Position numbers and translations under genes: made by a program. Source: Nymphaea colorata (Eukaryota > Streptophyta > Magnoliopsida > Nymphaeales > Nymphaeaceae). Taken from it: 64,000 nucleotides of DNA. Under the pieces are notes generated by a model. It saw nothing but the letters and a program-made list of their open reading frames with translations. It searched no databases and was not told the origin of the DNA. Within the stretch, counting starts at the first letter, position 1, and every line of letters begins with the position of its first letter. This document shows positions 52,233 to 64,000 of the stretch, in pieces. Location of the stretch: positions 23,688,302-23,752,301 of the forward strand of contig NC_045143.1 in assembly GCF_008831285.2 (NCBI RefSeq). Reading direction: 5' to 3'.

Positions 52233-54182
52233 CAAGAAGAAAAAGCAGGGTCTTCAATTAAGATTAAGATCAGCTACTCTCCCACTTATATAACCATGTT
52301 CAATCTTCAGAGGGAAAAGCATGTAAATCATCAGCATAGACAATATCTAGTGTAACTGCACCAGCTTTACCTAAGATCAGTAGTTCTCCCTGTTATACCT
52401 TCCCATGTCTTCAAGGAAGAAAAAACCAGAGACTTTCCCGAGAAAAACAAACTTCTTGCAAGAAAGACCTTGCTGATGAAAACCCAAAAGCTGCAGTTCT
52501 GACAACGGAAGAAACATGTTAGCCATCAATATAGACAATGTCCAGATAACTCCACCAGTCGTACCTGGTTCATGTTATATGTCACACTATAAAGTTGTTT
52601 TCATTTTATTTGTCTAATTCCTAATTGTCACATGTTTTCATATTTTACAACATAATGAAACCCTCTTTCTTAAAGTATCATTTAAGGCTGGAGTACAATT
52701 CTCAAAATATATCCTTAGCAACTGCTTTCACCTGAAAAATAAAAAGCATCAAACTGCAGCCTAGAAATGCAATTGACAACCATGCAAAATCTCTAGTCAA
52801 TATTCTTAGCTAGGTAAATGTTTTTACTTTCTGATCCGGAAATGGTATTCAGCTAACATATTTTTCAGGCTTACATATATGACCATTGCATTCCCTCCAT
52901 TGACAAATTTCATCAAGCCTCCAGCCGAAAAAGGCTCTATTTTTTCAGTAAAAGGTACAGGAAACAGGATTCTTTTTTTGTTTCCTAATTTTACACTAGA
53001 TAAATAAAATAATTTGATTTAAGCTGTGTATAGTAAATGGTAGACAATTTAAATGAAAACATGATCAGAAAAGATGGAAAGATAGAAACCCCCTCAATGC
53101 TAAAGTAGTCAAGCAATGTTCCTCGGAGAATGCGGGAGCACGATACTTATACTGATCTGTTGCTGGCATTGACCAGAATGAACACAAGACATTATACTCC
53201 TTGTTACAAATACAAGTTAGAGACCTGCCAATGCCTCGCTATGGGGAAGTTTGTCGAGATTTACTGTATAATGATATATAAAGCAAGAAACAAGCCCCTG
53301 ATGTTGGAACCATACAGGTAGACTGACTGAACTCTTTTGAAGGATCAGGAAGATTATTAAGGGTATCTAAATCAGTCCCAAGCTGGCACTAGGTTTTCAC
53401 TTAACTACGTTCACAATAAAGAACAGAACTCATAAACGTTATTCGTGATGTCCAGTTATTCCGAAAAGTAGGTGACTGTAAAGGTCTAGAAAATGAGATC
53501 ATACTAGCAATAAAAGACAAAAACTTGTAACCGGACTTTACATATGGAAAAAGTTCTATGAAGTAGTTGTCAATGCGTATATACAAGTGGGCATGATCGA
53601 GCTAAAGTAAATCACCAGCTTCACGATATAATTCTAAATTTTCTACGCAAGATTCAACGAAACTGCTCGAGCAGACCCCAGCGAATCAGCGACCCAAAGG
53701 AGAAGGCAAATCTCGATAATGAGACTCAGCATGTCTCGGGTAATCAACTTACTTTTCACTGCCACTGACAGTATTACCATAAAGCAAACTGTAGAATCAG
53801 AAGGAAAATCCAATTATGATTCACGACCATGGGCACACAATAGAACCAAAAAGGTCAGGAAAGTAAACGAACAACCTCTAAGCTGACGCAACCACGGTTC
53901 ATGCAAGATTAGCAAACACAAAATGCAAGAAAGCTATAAGAAAGAAGGCGGTATCCTGTTTCAAACAGCAAAACTTGAGCACAAATCAAACACTTCGCTG
54001 GAGAACAAAGCTTAGGAAAGACGCCATATGATTAATGTGAAACGCTGGTTGCTTCTCGTTGACTTTGCTATTCCCCACAAACATAGCACTCAAATTTTAG
54101 CTCCCTGCGGCGTTCAAACTCTCCTGGCAGGATAAAGAAACGCAAATTTCTAAGATAAAGAAACGCAAGCGCTTACAGATAC
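52233..54182 (-). other. Leader intron of PHOT2 (about 1.95 kb)
   Basis: Presumed intron in the 5' untranslated region. It carries a diverged direct duplication of about 55 bp (52318-52375 and 52516-52570; shared ATAGACAAT and CACCAG segments) at a spacing of about 196 bp. No coding capacity is recognised. It could contain a further leader exon. Confidence 0.55.
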
Positions 54183-54310
54183 CTTCGGGAGGTACCAATT
54201 TTCCAGAAACACGCAGAGTCCGTCTCGAAAGGGAAGGAAGGAAGATCAAATGACAACAGAGAGAGAGAGAGAGAGAGGACAGAGAGATTTCAACTAAGCT
54301 CCAGAGTTGA
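54183..54310 (-). other. Probable non-coding first exon of PHOT2
   Basis: On the minus strand a pyrimidine-rich leader (CT repeat at about 54258-54281, minus strand) is followed by TTGGTACCTCCCGAAG and a donor GTATCT at 54182. Plant leaders commonly look like this, and a TATA-like element lies at a suitable distance upstream. The start point is approximate. Confidence 0.4.
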
Positions 54311-54330
54311 GAAGCAGATAATGAGAAGCG

Positions 54331-54341
54331 GCTAAATAGTC
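54331..54341 (-). promoter_or_regulatory. TATA-like element of PHOT2
   Basis: Minus strand ACTATTTAGCC about 30 bp before the proposed transcription start. It is a weak match and is called only from position. Confidence 0.3.
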
Positions 54342-57300
54342 CAACTGTCACTCGTTGCCATTCGACGCTGGCCGTCGGATCAACTCGCTCGAGAAACCTC
54401 CACCGTCGCCGATCTCCAGTTTGTTCTGCATGCAAGAAAAGAAGATTTTGCCGCCTGCCATGGCCACAAATTACGAGTGCGTCCGTTTTCGGTGACGCGT
54501 CCTGACGGGTGATGGAGGAGTTGCCTGGCTTTTGGGCTTCTCAGTCCTTCCACGTGTCCACTCTCTTGAAAGTGGGCCAGCAAATGCAGTGGTTAAGCTT
54601 CGGCCACACTCCATCTCTAGCGATTTGAAATTTTAAAGTTCCCAACTCCTGGCACTGGTCCCGGCATAGCCAGGCTGGAGTGTTGGAAGGGACGTTTTGA
54701 CGACCTTCAATTTTCATTTTATAATAAAATTTGAGAAATAAAATTCTATTGAAACTAAAATCGTAATGAAAATTCGAGTCTAGTATTTGATGGTTTGGAA
54801 TTTCGATTTCAAAATTAAAAACGATGTGTTTGATAAACAATAAATAAAATTTTAGAATTGGTGAATTAAAAACTTCATAACACTTTACCTCAAGAGATGC
54901 AACTCATATGGTAGAATTATAATTGTAGAATTTTGATTAAGAATGGACTGACAACCTTAATCATCAAAAATAGGAATTTTATTCTAGAGTTCCACAATTC
55001 TAGCCTCATCAAATACCCCCTAAATGACCTTGATACAGTAATTATTTCAGCCAGTTGATAAGTTATCTGTGGGTAAGGAGGGCCTGATTTGATAATTAAG
55101 AAGTTTTGAGATGGTTGACACTTCATCATTAGCATAATGGTAAAATGAAAACCCTAAACATAATTGGAAGTTTTTTTAATTTTATTTGTTTCTTTTTTTG
55201 TTGCATGATCTGGCAATTCTTATGTCTTCTATCAATATGGCTTGCCGAACTTCTTGTCTGTCATTTGATCTATATGTTCAATTTTCATGCATGGCATGCT
55301 GTGAGCTAGCTTTAAAGTCTAATTAGCAAAATATATACATGCATTTGGTGAGTGTATGTATGAGTATCTATGCTTTAATGAGTTTGTGATTTCAAATAAA
55401 ATTATCTCCATTTGTTATAATTATCAGCTGTCTTGCCTGATACCTACAAACTATTTTAGCTGAAAGTATTTGTAACATTATTGCCTAAAAAGAATACTAT
55501 TTAGGTAACATGATTTTGGGTTTGGTGAGATGAGATAAGATGTCCTTTTCCTTATAATTTTGTGTTTCGAGTGAAATGGTCTAATGTAAGTTCTAGAGTG
55601 TTAAACTGTACTTTTGAAAAGAAATAGGGTTATTTAGTTTTGAAACTATATATTGCTTTGCTGGTTCAAACTTGTATATGCTTAGTTATATGTGGAACAA
55701 TGCATGGAGCATAAAAACTTCACATATTCTAGTTATATGGGCCAATTATATATCATGGTGCACAAAACTTGGTTTTTTTTCTAATGTATAAGTATACTGA
55801 CCTTATGATTTCTTTTCTTGCGCTTACTTTTATCTTTGTTTGAATATTATTTATTGATAATAAATGTTAAATATACATTTTTATGTTTATGTTTTTTATT
55901 GTATGTAAGGCTTTGTTGGAACATTCAGCTATGTTTCTTAATAGCAAAGAATCCAATGATGTTATGGAAGATAATGATGAAGTTGAGGTTGAAGTTGTCC
56001 CTAAAAGAAAAAAAAAACTGCACATAATAAGTTGATTTTGAATTAGTTAGATATATGGAAAATTTGAGAACCAAATAAATACTTTGTCATGAAAGGCTTA
56101 TTGGTAAAGTTGTGACCAGACAAGTTATTTAAATCAATACAGAAGTTTATGCAAGAACAAATTGATGAGGATGCATCCATGGAGTAAAGAAGACAACTAT
56201 CGTTATCATTTGAGTTGCAATGAATAAAAGCAGACAACTCTTTCGATACTTAAATTTAATGTGAATTGTACTCAAACAACAATAAGCAATGCAGCAGTAA
56301 TACATGAACATTCATTTAGAATTGTAGAAAAAACGTTATCAAATTTTTTTGGCCTTGCAATCAAAATTTATTCCTTTTTTAGGAAGAACGCTGAAGAAAG
56401 TATATCAATACATAGGACAACTAAAAAATCTATAAAGAATTTTGTGTCATTAATATATTTTATTGACTTGTGACACAAGGACTTCACAACAAACAGTAAG
56501 ATATCAGTGTGATTGGTTAAATCTTATACACTTGAAATAAATTGGTTCTCACATGCTTAAAAGCAGAAATGAGATTTGTGGTATTACCAAGCACTTTAAA
56601 AAAGTCACACAAAATAATATGTACAATTTCATTTATTATTAGAAGGTAAATTTGTGTAGTAAACATGTGCAACAATCAATTAGTCAAATGCCTCTTTGTA
56701 ATACAACACATTCTTCAACATTAAATAAATATAATTTTATTAAGTTTTAGCATCATATAATTTTTTTTTACTTGAAGTCCAATTTTGTTATTATTATCCT
56801 TTAATCATGTTCTGACATTTTATAAACTTTACACTTTCATAAATTTTTGAATTGCTTCTTGTATATTGTGCCATGTTTGATTAAATGCCACCATTATCAT
56901 CTATTTTGATTTTGTATGTGTGCTACCACTTCATGTGATATTTAATACTATAGCGATATTTAATACAATAATATAATATTGAAAAGGGTTTTTGTTCGCT
57001 TCCCACCCCTTTCTCAGGGGTGTCGAATGCGAATCAGCAAAAATTCTTTCTAAATTGGAGTTTTGAGGAAAAAATTTTGAAGAGAAAGGGGTCCGCATGT
57101 CGGTACGAGGTCCAACCATTTTTGCCGCCTTTAACAGGGGTAATTGGACCAAGGACTAAGGATCATTTGGATCGTGTATGAGTTATTGATGCAAATCCTA
57201 TATTGTGCATTGAGATTTTGGATTCAATAACCAAAGTTCATGTCAAATAAGTGATTTGGCCTTGTTTTGAGAATGAATTCCTTTGATAAGTTATTTGAAG

Positions 57301-60300
57301 ATTGGAGAGTTTTCAAGTTGATTTAAAAACCTTTGGTTTTTTGTCATTCGATTTGAAATCCACAATTCTTGGAGATTTTGAAGATTGAAATTGAGTTTTT
57401 GTTGTGAACTCAAGACGATTCATGAGTTGAAATTGTGATCGTCTTATGATCAATTTTTGGAAAAATAGCTAAGTTTCCTTAGCAAATAAAATTAATTTTG
57501 AATTCTTTTTTTGTCAAATCGTATGATTTGGTTAGGTAAAGCTCATTCTTTTGATGAAGCATAGGTTTTTAATTGTTAGAAAAATGTGTTGTTTTCTAAA
57601 CATATCTTGACCATGATTATGAATGCATTGCTTATGTTTTCTTTAAAAGTTAAGGGAAGTTTACAAATTCTTGTTGCAATACGACTTGATCATTTTTTGC
57701 AACTCAAATTTGAATCACTGAATTTCATGAGAATGTGCATGTGGTGCTATTGATTTTGGGTGAAAGTGAATGCATGAAATGAGAAGGGAAACTATATGAA
57801 ACATTCATTCTTCTCTCTCTCATAATCTCTCAAGATTCATTCATATAAAACATACATTCTTCACTCTCTCATAATATCTCAAGATTCATTCATTGCAATC
57901 ACACGTCATATAATTTATGCATGAAAATTGATTTTAATTAAAATGTAGGACTTTCTCTAAATGCGCTCATCATATTATTAAGCACATGCATTAGAGATGC
58001 AGTCCATAAACTTGAGACTTAACATAAAATTATCAAAACAATAAAAAATATATAAATGATGCCAAAATCTATTCTTGAAATAGATGGGAGACGTGGATGA
58101 CATCTACTTTTGTCTCAAAATAGCTAAAAAAAATCAGATCTTGTTTTGATTTAGATAGCTAAAAATCGTGGACATTGTTTTCAATAGAGAGCTTGTTTCT
58201 TAGATAGAAACGATAAGTCTTTCAAACCTATTCAAATTTCAGATTTCATACCAATGGAATCGTCAACTTCTTTGGACAATTTTAGGATAGTTGGTCTCCT
58301 TTTTAGAGAAATGAAAATGAAAATTTTCAGCATTTGAGGAGATGAATTAGTCTCATGCAAATCTGAAAACTTATGAATGAGAACAACAATGCATAAAAAA
58401 ATATTTTAAGATGCTGATTGGATAAGTTTAGATTTTTTTTTTATTGTTCCTCAAAGCCTTGCCACTTTATGGCTAAAATTTGCATTTCAAATGTATAAAC
58501 TTTGAAATTATTAAGCTAATTCCTATAAAGCATGGTCTGATTTCAGCAATTTGCATACATTTTGCGTATGTATTGCTGAAATTAAACAAATTTTAAAATA
58601 AAGTGAAAATAATTTTGTAGCCTTGTATTATGAACATCAACAAAATGATCCCCTTTCTTAAAAATCAGCTTGGAAATGTGTTCCAACTCGATTTTAAGAG
58701 AGGGAAATGATTTTGAACAAGAGATTGTGTGTATATATACAACAATATATACATATACATACGTTACTCCTCAAAATGAAATTTTATCAAGGGACCACAT
58801 AACTCATGAATCATCATGATTCATGGCTGAGTTCTTTTATGTAGGAAGATTGAAAACTTGTTTATAATCTCCCCTACTACCTTTGATCAATTGAAAAAAC
58901 ATGAAACAAAATAACTTTAAATAGAAAGAGATAAAAAAATGCTCAAGCTAGTCTATCCTTAGTTTCGCCATGCAAAGGAGAATTTCATTCATGACAATGC
59001 ATCCATCCTTAATAGGCTTTTTCGTCATATATATTGCAGCAAAATCACTCTCTCACCATGAGAGACCATGAGTTCAAAATGGTTTTTAAGCTGGTTGTTT
59101 TGAAAGGGAACGTGGCCTTAGGGCCCTTTTCAAAATTTGATTTGTGGGTTCATCTTTTAGACAAACCGACTTATGCATGCATTATGCATTAACATGTATA
59201 TTTAATCATAGGTTTTCCCTAGCTGGACATCATTCTCACCTATAAAATAAATGAAAATAAACCCCTCCCTTGAATTGCTGAAATTAAAATGAACCAAAAG
59301 AAATTAAAGTAGATGAAAAATGGGTTAAAATCACCTACCATGCGGTCGGTCTTGATGCTTGATCTTCTTCTTCACTTGTTTTCCAAATCGAGCAATCCTA
59401 AGCAAGAATCCAAGCTTGAATTCGAGCTTAGAAAAGCTAGAAGAAGAACAACTTGCTGGAATTTGCAGTAGGGAAGAGAGAGCTTCTCTCCAGAAAAATC
59501 CTAAGTGAGGGTTCACTTAAGCACCCTAACTTAGGAAACTCAGTAAAAGAATAGGGGAAATGAAGAAGAAAATGAGATAGAGGGGGGAAGAAGGCTTGGA
59601 TGAATCTTCTTTCTCCTCCATGGCTTCTCCCTCCTAGCTCCTTGACTGCAGCAACTTGATGAAAACTTCAAAATTTCATTTTCCCTCTTGGTTGCTAAGG
59701 GAGGGTTTATATAGAGGAGAAGAAGGGTGTAACCACCTTCTTTAATTTACCTTGGAAGATTAATCAAGGCTTAAAGAGTTGGAAAATTGATTAAATGAGT
59801 TTTTAATTGCTCTAACTAATCATTCTTATCCCATTTACATGTGTTAGGTGGGCTGGGCTAGGTGTGGTCAACATTGGTTCAGACCTAGCTTACCAACTTT
59901 AACCAAAATTTTGGATGAAAATGCCCTTAGACAGGGTTTTGCCTTATTTTGTTCTATTTATTTATTTTTTGTTTGAAATTGAGCTTGTTAGGTTAAAACC
60001 TAGTTGTTAAGCTCTAAATATTATTGAATTATGATAATTCAATTTAAATTTCAATAAAATTTGAAAATTCTATCAAATTTGGTTCCAAAATAGTATTTTC
60101 GTTCAAAACTTGATTGAAGATATATTTCAATTGAATCAAGCTTTGGTTTGAAATACTGAATTGTAATTTGATATTTGATTTATGCATTTGAAAAATCTTA
60201 ATGTGTATTTGCCTTTCATAAGTCAATTTATGCTCTATAATATCAATTTGCTCATGAAAGGGTATAATTGTCCAAATTGGTCAGATTTGACCAATTGACC

Positions 60301-61440
60301 AAAGTCGAAGCTCATTTGCGAGTAATTTGACTTTGTTTGAGGTAATTTAATAAATTTGAGCTAAGAAGACTCTGAATTGAGCTAAATTATACCTTGACTG
60401 AGTTTAGTCAAAGTGGATTCAATTCGGTCAAAGTCTATTTTCATCCACTGATTGGGTCGCAGGACAAACCTACCCTTTTGGCCAAGCTAAGCTCATGTTT
60501 ACTGAGCCTAGCTAAGATTTGTGCCATATTTGGGTGTACTAGGGTTGAACCTACTTGAATTAAGTGGGATTTACCAGCCTAGTTATTGCTTTTCGAAGAT
60601 TGACGCAAGACCTAGTTAAAGAAGAGAGAGAAACATAAATGTCTCTCTTTTCCTAGGCTTCTAGTTATGATGTCATTCATTTCTCCTTGAAAATGATTTT
60701 TTCATTTAATTGAGAGAACATATTTATTTTCTTTTAAATGAGGTGTGTGACCCCTGGGGGCCGACTAGGTGGGGCCCACACATGGGTCCCATACAACTTT
60801 CTAAACCAAATTAGATCCAATTCTCTTAAATCAAAATTTGAATTTTGCAATTGGATTTGGATGTCAAATCCTAATTTGGACATAGTTTAGACTCGTAATC
60901 CTGCGTTGGATTCGTGTTGTGGGTTAAATTCATGATTTGAATCTAAATTGTTCTTTAGATTTGAAATTGGCTTTGCAATTGCATTTTACACAATTCTTTT
61001 GTAAAATTTTGACATTGCTTCAATTCTGATGTGGAAAAATTTGGAGTGTTAACAGTTTTGAAAAAGAATCTACTATGTGGACCAAGACACATTTTAAGTT
61101 AGTCGAGCCCAATCAATATGATAGATAACCTTATCAAACTTACTCTTATAGTTTGACCATGTAAGCTAATTAGAGAATCACAAACCACACTCAACTCATG
61201 TCGATGGATGAATGAGTTAAAGTGCAGACAAGAATCATAATTTGGGCTCCTCCCTATTTTATCTTCTGGGTGTGGGGAGCGCTCTTAAGACATTAAAATC
61301 ACCAACTATATCACTAGGACTACTAAGATCCAGCAAGATGTCTGTAAGCTTTTCATATGACCTCCTCCTATTCAGCCTATTCATATGGAGGTTACCTTGA
61401 AGATGGACGCTTGACACCCCAAGGTTTTAAGGTCTCACCT
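54342..61440. other. Intergenic region upstream of PHOT2
   Basis: AT-rich DNA with many short frames and no recognised gene. It contains a MITE-like element (54779-55023) and a 49-bp tandem duplication (57801-57895, AAGATTCATTCAT units). A minus-strand TGTTAACACTCC near 61053 could be the start of an old LTR whose other end I cannot find. Confidence 0.6.
54779..55023. mobile_element. MITE-like element
   Basis: TAGTATTTGATGG on the left and CATCAAATACCCCCTA on the right are imperfect inverted ends around about 245 bp of AT-rich sequence with an internal AATTTTATTCTAGA-type symmetry. No clear target duplication. Confidence 0.45.
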
Positions 61441-63250
61441 AATACTTATTATAGAATCCCACAGAAACAAAAATCTATGTGGGATTCCACCCTATGATCC
61501 GTGAAAGTTATAAAAAAATCAGCATGAAATACAAATTTCTTGAATCTATTAGTAATGGTATGGAAGTTATTATGGTTGAGCATAAGATCCAAGAGAAAAA
61601 TCATGTTTGAACAATGATCTTGGATGACTTGGATTAACTCTCTTTCGGCAGTCACTCTATCAAGCCCTCAGATATTCCAAAACATAATCTCCTAATGGTA
61701 ATAGTTCCCCTACTTAACAACCTTAACGTCATCTCCCATTATCCCTTCCTTAGGAGCTTTCTTCCCCCCCTCTGTTGAGGGACTTCATGAGCATGTCCAT
61801 TCTCCTGAAGGATAGGATGACTCATGTACATCTTCATTGAAAGTTATGTTATTATGGTGTGGCTTGCTAACATCATCAATAGATTTCACTTGATCCTGCA
61901 TCATATTTTCCCAATGACACTGCTTTCTTTCTCTGTGACCGTTTTGGATAAGGCTTTAGACTTTTGCATGTTTCTACTCTCCCATGCTTAACCAGTCTTC
62001 CTATGTATTTCATTTAAATGCCTTCTCTTCCTCATGAATAGTCATGGTTCATTCATCTCATCCATACAAGTTGCCTCATGGGCTTTTTGTTTCCACACAT
62101 TGCCTCCAAAACTAGGTGGGATAGAACACCTAAACTGTCAATTCCTCAAATCAGACTTCAGCAATGTCAGAAATTTACTCTTGGAGATAATATTAGCATT
62201 AATAAACCAAAAACATGCATACTTAGAGAAACTTTTGGTGGGATTAATTGGATTTTCCCCCACTACTATAGAGAGTCACATCTAGAGGCTTTTCAGCTCT
62301 CCTTTTTCTCCATCAATTTCTCTATGCCTACTCTATAGAGTTTGTTTCCCTTGGTGGGATGACATTTATCTTGCCCCGATGGTTCTTGCCACAATTTCAC
62401 ATTTATCTTGTTTCACTTGTTGAGCTTTGTTGTATCTCATGCCCTCCTCCTTTAACCAAGCTATTTTTTAACCACCCGTCATGAGACTTTTACCTTTAAT
62501 AATCTATCTCTTCCTTGGTGGAATTGGTCCTTCTTAGGATTAACTACTTGACCCACTCAACACACTATTTAGTGAGATAGGAGGTCATTGACACTTGGCA
62601 TAAAATTTAATGGTTCTTTCATACTCAATCTTTTGGCAGATAGTTTGATTTTTGCCCATCACCAAGTCAATCTCTTGTTGGAAAAAGCTTAGGGGGTATC
62701 TATACACTGCCTCATAGACCTTAAACAAATCATCATAACAGTGATAAATTGTCCACTAAAACTTGCAGTATAGTTTCAAATGTAGCATGATTCCACAGAA
62801 TCGTTGAGAGTCCCAACAATCCACTTTCTAACTACGAATACGTTTCCATTATTTTTCATGATTCTTTTTCCTAACATTATGACTAGTTCTTCTATCTGCT
62901 CGGACAAGGAATGGACCCTTTCCCAGAAAGGAAAATCTAAGGCTCCTTGTACCTTTACATTGACTCCTCAAACTAGCCAGGATATAATAATTTCCTTTCT
63001 TTTCATGTCTCACAGAGCATCCTACACTACTTCCCCATTTTATAAGAACATCATTTGGAATGACCACCTTCGGTCTCCCATCTACAATCTTGTTCATCTA
63101 ACATGGAAAGTGCACAATCCTCTTCCTTGAGATCCTTTCTAGCCATTTTACCCATTATCTAGTAGTGGGAGGCTCCAAGGTAGCAGTTATACTTGAGACT
63201 AACCTTAGCCCTAGAGTGATTTGTCATCTCTCAGGCACCAAGGTCACAGT
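61440..63250 (-). pseudogene. Decayed LINE (ORF1 and endonuclease start)
   Basis: Minus-strand order fits a plant L1-type LINE. At 63100-62850 GRPKVVIPNDVLIKWG and LRFSFLGKGPFLVR resemble the DUF4283 part of ORF1. Near 62620-62540 IEYERTIKFYAKCQ and a following Cys resemble the zinc knuckle lead. At 61690-61449 MFWNI-stop-GLDRVTAEREL and SNMIFLLDLMLN resemble the start of the APE endonuclease. Several stops and frame changes are present, and no reverse transcriptase is left. It may be 5'-derived or internally deleted. Confidence 0.55.
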
Positions 63251-64000
63251 CATTGGATTCCCACTTTGTTGCTGTCAAACTGCAAAAGACTCAAAGGTGA
63301 AAAAAGATTAGTTTTGTGTTAGTTTATATGCAATTGTAGAGTAGTAGGATAAAACAGGACTGACATGTCCAGACCATTTTTTATTAATTAAAAGAATGAA
63401 GCATCATGTATTCAAGTTGAGCTCAAGCTCGTAGAAGGAACAAGTGAGCAAAGCTCAAGCCAGCTTGTTTTCATATTATAATAACATGCTTCCACACTAA
63501 AAGTTGTGAAATTTAACTCAAGTTTATGGATTCAGTCTCAACCTAACTTGCATCTCATAAAATTTGAAAGTTGTCAAGAAAAAAGAAAGAAACTAACTTT
63601 CAAATTGATTTACTTTGAATATGTTTACTATATTGTATTTATTGTATGAGGGTTTTGTATGACTTGACCTTATAAGAGTAAAGGAAGGGTGTAGCTAGAA
63701 AGATAATATAATTTTAGAAATAGGTAAGTAAGGTGTTTTTAGAAAAGAAAAACAAAAAAAAAAAGAATTAAATCTTCTAACTAGGTGTGCCTAGACAAGA
63801 GCTTACCCTCTTTCCCCTTGCCTATAGAGCTAAAGTAGCATTGGGCCTCATATGAAGATAATAAGTATTACCTCATGATTTCCCTAAGGCACACTTAATA
63901 TTTTAACTGGAACAGTGATTTTGGCTTCAGGGGTAAATATAAAAATTTATTTATTTGCCTTGAGGGGGATTCAAAAAATAGTATAAATCATACTAATGCC
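63251..64000. other. No gene seen
   Basis: AT-rich sequence to the window end; no reading frame, RNA gene or element is recognised. Confidence 0.7.

Noticed and set aside
56990-61060. Possible large decayed LTR or gypsy element
   Set aside because: Only one LTR-like start (minus strand TGTTAACACTCC near 61053) is seen; no second end, primer site or coding region supports it.
62034-63130. Plus-strand frames such as 62034-62285 and 62804-63130
   Set aside because: They are antisense to LINE ORF1-like minus-strand sequence and have no domain of their own.

Overview
This window is nuclear DNA of a flowering plant. The evidence is a spliced blue-light receptor gene of phototropin-2 type on the minus strand, with GT-AG introns, plus many plant LTR retrotransposons and hAT DNA transposons. 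The species cannot be named from the sequence. The very long, repeat-filled introns suggest a transposon-rich genome.

Host gene. Eleven coding exons can be joined with matching reading phase from the ATG at 52179 down to 14046. They total 2019 nt, or 673 codons, with no internal stop. They encode the N-terminal region, LOV1, the linker, LOV2 and the segment before the kinase. A probable non-coding first exon and promoter lie near 54.2-54.34 kb. No kinase exon was found; those exons should lie beyond the left edge, past an intron of at least 14 kb.

Transposon layout. Three introns are expanded. (1) The last visible intron (1-14045) holds copia E1 (1912-5058, +), inserted in copia E2 (1-7453, -), inserted in copia E3 (to about 9799, +), next to copia E4 (about 10000-13979, +). 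(2) The LOV2 intron (17935-35060) holds a solo long LTR 'A' (19873-34966), containing copia E5 (23025-34818), containing a hAT element (27675-34014), containing copia E7 (28596-33718). (3) The LOV1 intron (36885-48972) holds copia E6 (37876-48300, -). E6 is interrupted by a second solo long LTR 'B' (39676-43768), which itself contains a 766-bp hAT relative (41885-42650), and by a second hAT fragment (44941-46364). Exact target-site duplications at most borders fix the order of insertion.

Right part. From about 54.5 to 64 kb I see no gene: AT-rich intergenic DNA, a likely MITE and a decayed LINE on the minus strand.

Points of most interest: the phototropin split by nested elements yet still open; the E1/E2 pair, which forms an inverted repeat with arms of about 1.55 kb; E1, a very young internally chimeric copia; E6, whose LTRs are each followed by the same PBS and leader; and a hAT family with a BED-finger-only reading frame and arrays of palindromic subterminal repeats.
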